From an uncultured Sutterella sp. (GTDB lineage Bacteria; Pseudomonadota; Gammaproteobacteria; Burkholderiales; Burkholderiaceae_F), in NCBI GenBank assembly GCA_900552195.1, contig URYO01000020.1, positions 1 to 12,677 on the forward strand: DNA of 12,677 nt, given 5' to 3'. Each line of letters starts with the position of its first letter. The first letter of the stretch is position 1. Below the pieces are notes generated by a model. That model had not been told where the DNA came from. It saw only the letters and a program-made list of their open reading frames with translations, and searched no databases. The position numbers were made by a program, and so were the translations under genes. Positions 1-5,852 of the stretch are shown piece by piece.

Positions 1-32
1 TAAAGATCGGCGATAATGAGCGGATTATTTGA
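1..32 (+). CDS. possible last codons of an upstream gene (partial)
   Basis: One frame runs open from the left edge and ends at a TGA at 30-32, giving a tail that reads KIGDNERII. The other two forward frames stop at position 1-3 and at 14-16. If this tail is real, the upstream gene ends 21 bases before the abgA-like start, which would suit co-transcription. Ten codons are too few to identify a product, and the tail may be chance. Confidence 0.25.
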   Translation, partial: KIGDNERII

Positions 33-53
33 ACAGTAACAAGGAGAATAAAG

Positions 54-1325
54 TTGCTTACTGAAAACGAGTTGATTAAGTTCCGTCGTGAACTCCATTC
101 CTATCCCGAAACTGGCTGGTGCGAATTTGTCACGACCCACAAGATCGTTGAAAAGCTTCGCAGCTTCGGTTTGGATCCAATCTATGGCCGTCAGGTTATC
201 AATCCTGACTTTGTCGCAGGCCGCAACTCTGCCAAAGTTGAAGAAGCTAAAAAAGCAGCTTTAGAAAAAGGAGTTCCTCCGGAATTTATCGAATCCATGC
301 AGGACTACACCGGTGTTGCCGCTATTTTCGAAACCGGCCGTCCCGGTCCTGTTTTAGCTATCCGTTTCGACATGGACTGCGTTGACGTGGATGAAGCTCA
401 CGAAGCCGGTCACCGTCCTTTCGACGAAGGCTGGGCAAGCACGAATCCGGGCCATATGCACTCCTGCGGTCATGACGGTCACGCAACGATGGGTATCGCT
501 GTCTGCAACTGGATTCAGGAAAACCTGGATCAGTTCTGCGGAACCATCAAAGTCGTCTTCCAGCCCGCTGAAGAAGGTGTTCGCGGTGCACGCCCAATGA
601 CCGAAACCGGTATTTTCGATGACGTCGATTTCTTCTTCGGAAACCACCTCGGCTTTAACTTGCCGACAGGTACGATTTCTCCGGAACCCGGCGTTTTCTT
701 GGCTTCCACCAAATTGGATGCCACATTCACGGGTCTTGCCGCCCACTCCGGCGCCGATCCTCAGAAAGGTAAGAATGCCCTCTTAGCCGGCGCAGCTGCT
801 GCATTGGCAATTCACGGCATTACTCGCCCGATCGGAGAAGTGACTGCTTTGAACGTCGGAACGTTAGTTGCCGGCCAGGGTCGCAACGTGGTTGCTCCGA
901 ACGCTTTCATGCAGCTTGAAGTCCGCGGTGAAACCGAAGAACTCAACGCTTACATGCGTGATCAGGCAATCCGTAAGATTAAGGCTTCTGCCGATATGTA
1001 CGACTGCCAAGTCGATATCGTCAAAGCCGGTGAAGCTACTGAATTCAAGCCGGACCAGGAAGCCATCGAACTTGCTTATATCGCCGCAAGAAATGTGACG
1101 ACCGAAGAACTCGCCAGACCGCTCGGCTTGAAGTTAGGCAGTGAGGACTGCACGATCATGCTCCGTAGAGTCCAGCAGCACGGCGGTAAGGGTACCTTCG
1201 TTGTGTTCGGCTGCCGTACATCTGCCGGTCACCATCAGAGACTCTTCGACTTTGACGAAGATGTGATTGGAATCGCTTTGCGCTTCTACCAGAACCTGAT
1301 CCCGATGATTGTCGGCATCAAGTAA
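54..1325 (+). CDS. abgA: AbgA-like M20 family amidohydrolase (p-aminobenzoyl-glutamate hydrolase subunit A family)
   Basis: A 423-residue zinc-dependent amidohydrolase of the M20 family. Metal-site motifs are visible in order: FDMD at 105-108, MHSCGHDGH at 135-143, PAEEG at 171-175, GNHLG near 196-200, GSEDCT at 362-367 and AGHH at 391-394. The C-terminal stretch RVQQHGGKGTFVVFG is very close to E. coli AbgA as I remember it, and the length also fits (about 436 in E. coli). The insertion at residues 45-85 before the TGVAA strand is likewise AbgA-like. In E. coli, AbgA and AbgB together cleave p-aminobenzoyl-glutamate, a folate breakdown product; no abgB lies in this window. The start is TTG at 54, supported by AAGGAG at 41-46 with a 7-base spacer. 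The family is sure, but related members cleave other N-acyl amino acids, so the substrate is inferred. Confidence 0.9.
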   Translation: MLTENELIKFRRELHSYPETGWCEFVTTHKIVEKLRSFGLDPIYGRQVINPDFVAGRNSAKVEEAKKAALEKGVPPEFIESMQDYTGVAAIFETGRPGPVLAIRFDMDCVDVDEAHEAGHRPFDEGWASTNPGHMHSCGHDGHATMGIAVCNWIQENLDQFCGTIKVVFQPAEEGVRGARPMTETGIFDDVDFFFGNHLGFNLPTGTISPEPGVFLASTKLDATFTGLAAHSGADPQKGKNALLAGAAAALAIHGITRPIGEVTALNVGTLVAGQGRNVVAPNAFMQLEVRGETEELNAYMRDQAIRKIKASADMYDCQVDIVKAGEATEFKPDQEAIELAYIAARNVTTEELARPLGLKLGSEDCTIMLRRVQQHGGKGTFVVFGCRTSAGHHQRLFDFDEDVIGIALRFYQNLIPMIVGIK

Positions 1326-1333
1326 TTCGGTTT

Positions 1334-1351
1334 GAAAGTCAGCTGACTTTC
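1334..1351. repeat. perfect 18-bp palindrome after abgA
   Basis: GAAAGTCAGCTGACTTTC is a perfect inverted repeat that begins 8 bases after the abgA stop codon. As RNA it would form a 7-bp stem with an AGCT loop. It has no T-run on either strand, so it is not an intrinsic terminator by itself. It could bind a dimeric protein or protect the 3' end of the abgA message; neither role is shown. Confidence 0.5.
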
Positions 1352-1364
1352 TAAAACTAATTAA

Positions 1365-1402
1365 AAACCGCCGTGAGGATTGAGCGATCTTCACGGCGGT
1401 TT
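1365..1402. terminator. bidirectional intrinsic terminator between abgA and aroG
   Basis: The arms AAACCGCCGTGA (1365-1376) and TCACGGCGGTTT (1391-1402) pair perfectly. A G-U pair and GAT/ATC extend the stem to 16 bp around a 6-base loop. On the minus strand the stem is followed by TTTTTAATTAG, a good tail for ending aroG transcripts 17 bases past its stop codon. On the plus strand the tail is TTTCTTCT, which is weaker but usable for abgA. The convergent layout suits a shared terminator. Confidence 0.88.
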
Positions 1403-1418
1403 CTTCTATGAATCTGGA

Positions 1419-2486
1419 TTAGCGATTTCTTTCGCGTCGATCGCGAACGGCATGGGCCAAGGAGGTGATGACCTTGACCGTGTCATCCCAGCCGATGCAG
1501 GCATCCGTGATGGACTGACCGTATTTCAGTTCTTTTTCTTTGCCTTTAACGAGAGGCTGGTTGCCTTCGACAAGATTGGACTCGATCATGACGCCCATGA
1601 TGTTGTAGCTTCCGTCGCCGATCTGCTTGCAGATGCTGTCAACGACATCGATCTGCTCTTTGTGCTTCTTATGGCTGTTGGAGTGGCTGGCATCAATCAT
1701 GACAGATGGCGGAAGACCGGCTGCTTTCAGCGCTTCGCAGACTTTGGCTACGCTCTCGGCATCGTAATTCGGCGCTTTGCCGCCGCGAAGGATGACATGG
1801 CAGTCTTCATTGCCCCCCGTAACAACAATAGCGGAGTGGCCGCCCTTAGTGACGGAAAGGAAGACATGTTCGTTTGCGGCCGCTTTAATGGCATCAATTG
1901 CAATTTTGACGTTGCCGTCAGTGCCGTTTTTGAATCCGACGGGGCATGAAAGACCGCTCGCCAATTCACGATGCACCTGACTTTCTGTGGTACGAGCTCC
2001 GATAGCACCCCAGGAGATCAGGTCTGCGATGTACTGCGGCGTGATCATATCGAGATACTCCGTACCTGCGGGGACACCCAGTTCATTGATCGTTAAGAGG
2101 AGCTCGCGGGCTAAGCGAAGGCCGTGGTTAATATGGAAACTGCAGTCCAAGTCCGGGTCATTGATCAGGCCTTTCCAGCCGATGGTGGTGCGAGGTTTTT
2201 CGAAATAGACCCGCATGATGATTTCAAGGTCATCGGCAAAATGACGGCGGAGTTCAGAGAGTTTTTCTGCATATTCTTCGGCGGCAACGGGATCATGGAT
2301 TGAGCAGGGTCCGACGATGACAAGGAGCCGGTCGTCTTTGCCGTGAATGATGTCATGGGCAGAGTGACGGGCAATGTGTACGGTTGAAGATGCGAGTTGT
2401 CCGCAAGGAAATTCGCGAATGAGGTAAGACGGCGGAGTCAGTTCTCTGATTTCTTTAATTCTGAGGTCGTCAGTTGTGTAAGGCAT
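1419..2486 (-). CDS. aroG: 3-deoxy-7-phosphoheptulonate (DAHP) synthase, type I, AroG-like
   Basis: This enzyme joins phosphoenolpyruvate and erythrose 4-phosphate to make DAHP, the first step of the shikimate pathway. The 355-residue protein aligns with E. coli AroG almost residue for residue through about position 310. The metal ligands are present: C61 in GPCSIHD, H268 in DASHSN, E302 in MIESN and D328 in SITDACIGW (D326 in E. coli, shifted by a two-residue insertion). The substrate loop KPRTTIGWKG is at 97-106. Residues I recall as lining the phenylalanine inhibitor site in E. coli AroG are kept (D6, D7, P150, Q151, S180, F209, S211, V221), so feedback inhibition by an aromatic amino acid is likely. 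The ATG at 2486 has GGAG at 2497-2494 upstream. The gene stands alone behind a leader peptide and attenuator, and ends at the shared terminator toward abgA. Confidence 0.97.
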   Translation of the reverse strand: MPYTTDDLRIKEIRELTPPSYLIREFPCGQLASSTVHIARHSAHDIIHGKDDRLLVIVGPCSIHDPVAAEEYAEKLSELRRHFADDLEIIMRVYFEKPRTTIGWKGLINDPDLDCSFHINHGLRLARELLLTINELGVPAGTEYLDMITPQYIADLISWGAIGARTTESQVHRELASGLSCPVGFKNGTDGNVKIAIDAIKAAANEHVFLSVTKGGHSAIVVTGGNEDCHVILRGGKAPNYDAESVAKVCEALKAAGLPPSVMIDASHSNSHKKHKEQIDVVDSICKQIGDGSYNIMGVMIESNLVEGNQPLVKGKEKELKYGQSITDACIGWDDTVKVITSLAHAVRDRRERNR

Positions 2487-2493
2487 TATGGTT

Positions 2494-2497
2494 CTCC
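2494..2497 (-). promoter_or_regulatory. ribosome binding site of aroG
   Basis: GGAG lies 7 bases before the aroG ATG. It is downstream of the attenuator hairpin, so it appears only on transcripts that read through. The start sits in a tandem repeat of CCATAATG (2504-2497 and 2491-2484). The first copy carries a second ATG at 2499 that opens only a 9-codon out-of-frame reading. Confidence 0.7.
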
Positions 2498-2526
2498 ATT
2501 ATGGCGCCTGTCGGGATTGAGGCTAT

Positions 2527-2559
2527 AAAAAACCGCCGAGTCCCGAAGGAGCGGCGGTT
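2527..2559 (-). terminator. aroG attenuator: intrinsic terminator in the leader
   Basis: Read on the minus strand, AACCGCCG (2559-2552) pairs with CGGCGGTT (2538-2531). Inside it TCC (2550-2548) pairs with GGA (2543-2541) around a TTCG tetraloop closed by C-G, a very stable loop. Six T residues follow (2532-2527). This is a textbook intrinsic terminator, yet it lies between the leader peptide stop (2578) and the aroG start (2486), which is the place of an attenuator. Its upstream arm can instead pair with 2613-2607. Confidence 0.93.
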
Positions 2560-2613
2560 GAGTAGTGTTGTGTGATCTTAGATGCAAGCCGTCACAGCCC
2601 TACCTTCCGCCGC
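2551..2613 (-). promoter_or_regulatory. antiterminator pairing of the aroG leader
   Basis: GCGGCGG at 2613-2607 is complementary over 7 G-C pairs to CCGCCGC at 2557-2551, which makes up most of the upstream arm of the attenuator terminator. Forming this pair would prevent the terminator. The same GCGGCGG segment is also used in the upstream hairpin at 2625-2601, so the two folds exclude each other. Folding is predicted by eye, with no energy calculation. Confidence 0.7.
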
Positions 2614-2658
2614 GGACGGAAAGTAAAAGCCGTAAAAGTAAAACTTAGAAGCGAACAT
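2578..2658 (-). CDS. Phe/Tyr-rich leader peptide of aroG (attenuation peptide)
   Basis: A 26-codon reading frame from ATG at 2658 to TAA at 2580-2578. Residues 6-13 read FYFYGFYF, and with F2 the first 13 residues hold five Phe and three Tyr. This composition is the mark of a leader peptide whose translation senses charged tRNA, as in the Phe-rich leader of E. coli pheA. It ends 18 bases before the attenuator terminator. Codons 12-15 (Y, F, P, S) form the upstream arm of the hairpin at 2625-2601, so a ribosome stalled for lack of charged tRNA-Phe or tRNA-Tyr would break that hairpin and free the antiterminator strand. The weak point is the start: no clear Shine-Dalgarno sequence precedes the ATG (only AAAG directly before it), and no other usual start codon occurs in frame before an upstream stop. 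A possible -10 element, TAAATT at 2700-2695, would start RNA about 30 bases before the ATG, but its -35 partner is poor. Confidence 0.88.
   Translation of the reverse strand: MFASKFYFYGFYFPSAAEGRAVTACI
2601..2625 (-). promoter_or_regulatory. protector/pause hairpin of the aroG leader
   Basis: TACTTTCCGTC (2625-2615) pairs with GGCGGAAGGTA (2611-2601), giving an 11-bp stem with two G-U pairs and a CGC loop. Its upstream arm encodes leader codons Y12 to S15, directly at the regulatory codons. Its downstream arm contains the antiterminator segment 2611-2607. This matches the 1:2 hairpin of classical attenuators: when it forms, the terminator is free to form as well. Confidence 0.75.
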
Positions 2659-2738
2659 CTTTTGATACTTGCTAGTAAAAAGGTACTGAGGAATAATTTA
2701 CCGTATTTTTCTCTTTCTAACGAAATTTCTTTCAGAAA

Positions 2739-3695
2739 TTACTTGCTCATGAAAAGAAAGATCGTTGAGTGATAGAAAACAGGCGCTGAGAAGAACAGCA
2801 TTTCCATTCTGTCCAACGCCCCACGAGTCAGCATCATGCTGGTGTCCAAGCGAACTGCTCCTAAAGAGCGCTTAACCGAGGACATGACCAGAGCGCCTAG
2901 CGTTCCCGAGACAATAATCAACAGGGACATTAGAGGTGCCTGCCAAGCACGAAAGGGGGTCATCCAGAAAAGTGCAGAGCCCATGATCAAAGCTCCGATG
3001 CTTCCGATAATGATGCCTTTGTATGTTTTGTACTGATTACTCCAAGTCGGTTTGCCGCCCCAGATGGCGGATGCCATGATTTGGAACAGGTCCGCAAAAT
3101 AGAGAACCAGCAGGAAGTAAAGCATCAGCAGCAAACCACTGGAATTAAATCTTGTGAGGTTCAATGTAGCAATCGCAGGAGCGTGGCTGACGCAGAAAAT
3201 GGCCAGCATAATGCCCCATTGCACTTTGGCAACACGGTCCAAGAAGCGGTCGGTATCTTTGGCCAAGGCCATAACGACCGGCAGCGTCAGGAATAAGTAG
3301 ACCGGGATGAACAAGGAGAAAAGCCCGATCTCTTCATACCCTAAAAGGATGTACTGAACGGGAATTGCGATATAAAACGCAATAATCAAAATGACGTGGT
3401 CATGGCGTCGGGTTGGAGTCAGGGCAATGAATTCCCGCAGAGCAAAGAATGAAGCAAACGCGAAGAAGATGAGAAGCGCTGCCTCACCAAGACAGAAAGC
3501 AATCGCAAAAACAATCAGCAGAGGCCATGAAGCACGAACGCGGGAGTTAACAACGCGAAGATTGTTGAGTCGAGTTTCGTTTCCTTGGGCCCGGGAGACC
3601 AGCCAGTTGCCGATAATCGTGCCAATGGCAGAGAGAACAATAAGAACGCCTAGAATCGTGAAGTAGGCTTCTTGAGTGGAAAATCCTAAACGCAT
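2739..3695 (-). CDS. CdsA-like (phosphatidate cytidylyltransferase family) membrane protein with degenerate motifs
   Basis: A 318-residue, strongly hydrophobic protein with about eight membrane segments. It is related to the CdsA/YnbB proteins that make CDP-diacylglycerol from phosphatidate and CTP. Middle stretches such as ALREFIALTPTRR (86-97) and AKVQWGIM (156-163) fit the Burkholderiales members I remember. The family motifs are altered. The usual SPxKTxEG appears as WSNQYKTYKG (218-227), losing the Ser-Pro pair and the acidic residue. The C-terminal signature, usually KR..GVKD...GHGG.LDR.D, reads KRSLGAVRLDTS and then TRGALDRME (275-298), so the HGG and the last Asp are gone. Catalytic activity is therefore doubtful. 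The ATG at 3695 starts one base after the acyltransferase stop, with AGGGAG upstream inside that gene, which indicates translational coupling. The surviving frame and clean start suggest a kept, possibly repurposed protein. Confidence 0.8.
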   Translation of the reverse strand: MRLGFSTQEAYFTILGVLIVLSAIGTIIGNWLVSRAQGNETRLNNLRVVNSRVRASWPLLIVFAIAFCLGEAALLIFFAFASFFALREFIALTPTRRHDHVILIIAFYIAIPVQYILLGYEEIGLFSLFIPVYLFLTLPVVMALAKDTDRFLDRVAKVQWGIMLAIFCVSHAPAIATLNLTRFNSSGLLLMLYFLLVLYFADLFQIMASAIWGGKPTWSNQYKTYKGIIIGSIGALIMGSALFWMTPFRAWQAPLMSLLIIVSGTLGALVMSSVKRSLGAVRLDTSMMLTRGALDRMEMLFFSAPVFYHSTIFLFMSK

Positions 3696-3696
3696 A

Positions 3697-4398
3697 TTAG
3701 AGCTCCCTGGCTAAACTGATGACGGCCGTTCTAGCTCTTTCTAAGAACTCTTCTTTAGAGTCGTCGACAGAGTGCGGCAGAGGTGCACCGAATCTTACGG
3801 AGCACATAGTCGGAACGGGCAGAAGGGCACCTTTCGGCATGGAGCGGTGCAGATTTTCCAAATAAACGGGGATGAGTTCAACTTCGGAAAATTCTCTCAT
3901 CAAACGCCAAATACCGCTCTTGAACGGCCCGGGAAGCGGCTGGGGAGAGCGCGTGCCTTCCGGAAAGATAATCAGAGAGGAGCCTTCGCGAAGAGCCTGA
4001 CGCATCGGATCCAAAGGGTCAGAGTTTTCCGTCCGGCGCCGGTCGACAAGAACGACGTTTAACTCGTCAACGGCAATTCTGCGGCGAATTCCGCTTTGCC
4101 AGTAATCACGAGCAGCAACTGGTCGGGTAAGCGGACGCAAAGAGCGAGGGAGAGCAGACCAAATCACAATGGTGTCGAGGTGGCTCGAGTGATTGGCAAA
4201 ATAAATTCTCTGAATTTTTTCAGGTTTGCACCCGATCCACTGAGGATATGCGCCGACCAACAGACGAGTCAGCCACACCATCGGTGTCATGAACTTAAAT
4301 GCGTGTTTCACGTTTCTTCGTTTTTCAATACATAATTTGGTAATTATGCCTCCAATGCCGAGGTGCATGTTGATTGCAGATTTGGCGGACAAGGGCAT
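3697..4398 (-). CDS. PlsC-type lysophospholipid (1-acylglycerol-3-phosphate) acyltransferase
   Basis: A protein of the lysophospholipid acyltransferase family, which adds a fatty acyl chain to lysophosphatidate at the inner membrane. The catalytic HX4D motif is NHSSHLD with H70 and D75, and the substrate motif is FPEGTRS at 145-151 (numbering from the ATG at 4398). A later stretch, LIPVYLENL, matches the usual third block. The start is uncertain. ATG at 4398 has GAGAAG 7 bases upstream and is used here. A TTG at 4413 lacks a good site. ATG at 4290 would give the N-terminal length I recall for Burkholderiales relatives, and the residues between 4398 and 4290 do not look conserved. It overlaps nothing and precedes the CdsA-like gene by one base. 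Making phosphatidate next to a CdsA relative fits phospholipid synthesis, though true substrates are unknown. Confidence 0.88.
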   Translation of the reverse strand: MPLSAKSAINMHLGIGGIITKLCIEKRRNVKHAFKFMTPMVWLTRLLVGAYPQWIGCKPEKIQRIYFANHSSHLDTIVIWSALPRSLRPLTRPVAARDYWQSGIRRRIAVDELNVVLVDRRRTENSDPLDPMRQALREGSSLIIFPEGTRSPQPLPGPFKSGIWRLMREFSEVELIPVYLENLHRSMPKGALLPVPTMCSVRFGAPLPHSVDDSKEEFLERARTAVISLAREL

Positions 4399-4562
4399 AG
4401 ATGTACTTCTCAATTTTCAATAGAGACGTACAAATTCAAAGAAATGTCTGTTTTAACAAGAAAAAGGATGGGGGAGAAAGTAGCCGAACTTAAGACTCAA
4501 CCTTTTGAAGATCTCTAAAGCAATTTCTGCAAGAAACAATTAACGCAATATCAATGAAGAAT

Positions 4563-5750
4563 TTACGGCTCCAATGAGCCGCTGAGATTCAGTTGGTCTT
4601 TCAGGCGCGGAAGAATCAATGAGATCACAAAAGCCAATGCACAGAAAACCAACACCAAGCACAAGGCAGTTCCGAGCGATGAATGAGAGGCGATCCATCC
4701 AAGCGTCGGAGGTACGACCAACAGACCTCCATAAGCGACGATGGCGATGAAACTGCTGGCTTCGGAAGCTGTAATTCCTTTGCATTTTCCGGCGAGACTG
4801 AATATTGTCGGGACGACAGGCGCGAGTCCAAGTCCCATAACAACGTAGCCGCAAAGCGCTGTTGCAGGACCCGCGGACGAAAGTACGAATGACATTCCGC
4901 AAAAAACAATCAGAGAGCAAATAGGCAACAAGCGAAAATCCCCCACGCTTTCTCGAAGTTTGTCTCCGAAGAGTCGAACGATGAAAATGGTTCCTGAGAA
5001 CAATCCGTACACCAGGGCGGCAACAGCTTGGTCTGATTCCTTTGAACTGACCATGTAAACCGAGCCCCACTCGGCCACGCTGCCTTCAATGTCGTAAGCC
5101 AGCCAACTTAGTAAGCCGAAACAAATGAGGATGAGCGGGTAGGCTCGTTTTGTCGTATTTACTCTGGAAGTCTCAGAGCTTGCCACCTGCCGATCCTCTT
5201 CCTGAAGATACCGACAGCCGAACAAACAAACGACAGTCCAAGGAACGACCAAGATTAAAAAGCTGAAAAGCGGCGAAAGGTCGAGGTAGGCACAAAAGGA
5301 AGCAGTCAAAGAACCGACGATGCCGCCTAAGCTAAAGAAGGCATGAAACAAATTCATCGATCTCGTTTTGTATCGACGCTCGTAGAACATGCCTTGAGCA
5401 TTCATCAGAGCATCAGTTAGACCGATGCCAAAACCGATGACTGCAAAGCCTGCAACTAATGAGGTGAAAGAATTTGCGTAGCCAGCGATCACAAGTCCGA
5501 TAGTGCTGAGTGAGGCGCCGGCGGCAATAGTTGGTCGATCTTTAAGAAGACGGACGAGTCTGGAAGAGAAAAACAGTCCGATGCAGCCTGCGATTCCGAG
5601 GCAAAAAAGAGCGATGCCAAGTTGTAAATCGTCAATCTGTGCACTTTCTTTGATCGCGGGCATGCGAGAAGTCACCAGGCTGTAGGAAAGGCCCGGAAGG
5701 AAAAAGAAAGCTGCGCAGCTGAGCTTGTTTTTGACTGCCTCGGAGAACAT
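4563..5750 (-). CDS. major facilitator superfamily transporter, YbjJ-like
   Basis: About 395 residues with roughly twelve hydrophobic segments, the normal size and fold for a major facilitator transporter of the inner membrane. It resembles E. coli YbjJ at several places: FFFLPGL near 15-21 followed by SRMPAI, the H..FSLGGIVGS segment near 136-147, EGSVAEW at 222-228, and VPPTLGWIASH near the C-terminus. The substrate is unknown. A TTG at 5759 would add three residues, but the ATG at 5750 gives a natural N-terminus. Neither has a clear ribosome binding site. A 6-bp inverted repeat (ATCAAA, three bases, TTTGAT at 5755-5769) lies just before the ATG. The gene stands alone, 164 bases from the acyltransferase gene. 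Confidence 0.88.
   Translation of the reverse strand: MFSEAVKNKLSCAAFFFLPGLSYSLVTSRMPAIKESAQIDDLQLGIALFCLGIAGCIGLFFSSRLVRLLKDRPTIAAGASLSTIGLVIAGYANSFTSLVAGFAVIGFGIGLTDALMNAQGMFYERRYKTRSMNLFHAFFSLGGIVGSLTASFCAYLDLSPLFSFLILVVPWTVVCLFGCRYLQEEDRQVASSETSRVNTTKRAYPLILICFGLLSWLAYDIEGSVAEWGSVYMVSSKESDQAVAALVYGLFSGTIFIVRLFGDKLRESVGDFRLLPICSLIVFCGMSFVLSSAGPATALCGYVVMGLGLAPVVPTIFSLAGKCKGITASEASSFIAIVAYGGLLVVPPTLGWIASHSSLGTALCLVLVFCALAFVISLILPRLKDQLNLSGSLEP
4565..4582 (-). terminator. weak candidate terminator at the end of the transporter gene
   Basis: CGGCTC (4581-4576 on the minus strand) pairs with GAGCCG (4571-4566) around ATTG, at the last codons of the transporter. The following bases, TAAATTCTTCATT, are only moderately T-rich. 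It may act as a weak terminator or simply be coding sequence with chance pairing. Confidence 0.3.
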
Positions 5751-5754
5751 TTTT

Positions 5755-5769
5755 ATCAAATATTTTGAT
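5755..5769. repeat. short inverted repeat at the transporter start
   Basis: ATCAAA-TAT-TTTGAT is a perfect 6-bp inverted repeat ending 5 bases before the transporter ATG. It could be an operator or affect ribosome access, but such AT-rich repeats arise easily by chance. Confidence 0.25.
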
Positions 5770-5800
5770 TAGAGCTTTGAATTTTATTGATAAAAATAAA

Positions 5801-5820
5801 GCGGCTCAAAGAGGAGCCGC
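5801..5820 (-). terminator. intrinsic terminator of the secreted-protein gene
   Basis: GCGGCTC and GAGCCGC (5801-5807 and 5814-5820) form a 7-bp G-C-rich stem with a 6-base loop. On the minus strand TTTATTTTTATC follows. It lies 33 bases past the stop codon of the gene at 5853-6419 and would separate it from the transporter gene downstream. Confidence 0.85.
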
Positions 5821-5852
5821 GGAAGAACAGAAGATATTGTGCTGGTCAGGTA

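Noticed and set aside
1380..1949. A 189-codon plus-strand open frame opposite aroG
   Set aside because: It is a shadow of a highly conserved gene on the other strand; it starts inside the terminator stem and lacks recognisable motifs.
2724..2740. Inverted repeat AATTTCT-GAA-AGAAATT just after the CdsA-like stop codon
   Set aside because: The stem is AT-rich with a 3-base loop and is not followed by T residues, so it is a poor terminator; aroG could still receive some read-through from upstream.
2572..2772. A plus-strand open frame of 66 codons across the aroG leader region
   Set aside because: It runs antisense to the leader peptide and attenuator, has no ribosome binding site, and its residues look like no known family.
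4399..4562. Gap between the transporter and acyltransferase genes searched for promoters, small RNAs or short genes
   Set aside because: Only weak AT-rich pairings around AGATCT at 4509-4514 were seen; no convincing promoter or reading frame.
4540..5070. A 176-codon minus-strand frame overlapping the transporter in another frame
   Set aside because: The overlapping frame encodes a full transporter with clear family motifs; this one is rich in Arg, Cys and Ser with no motif.
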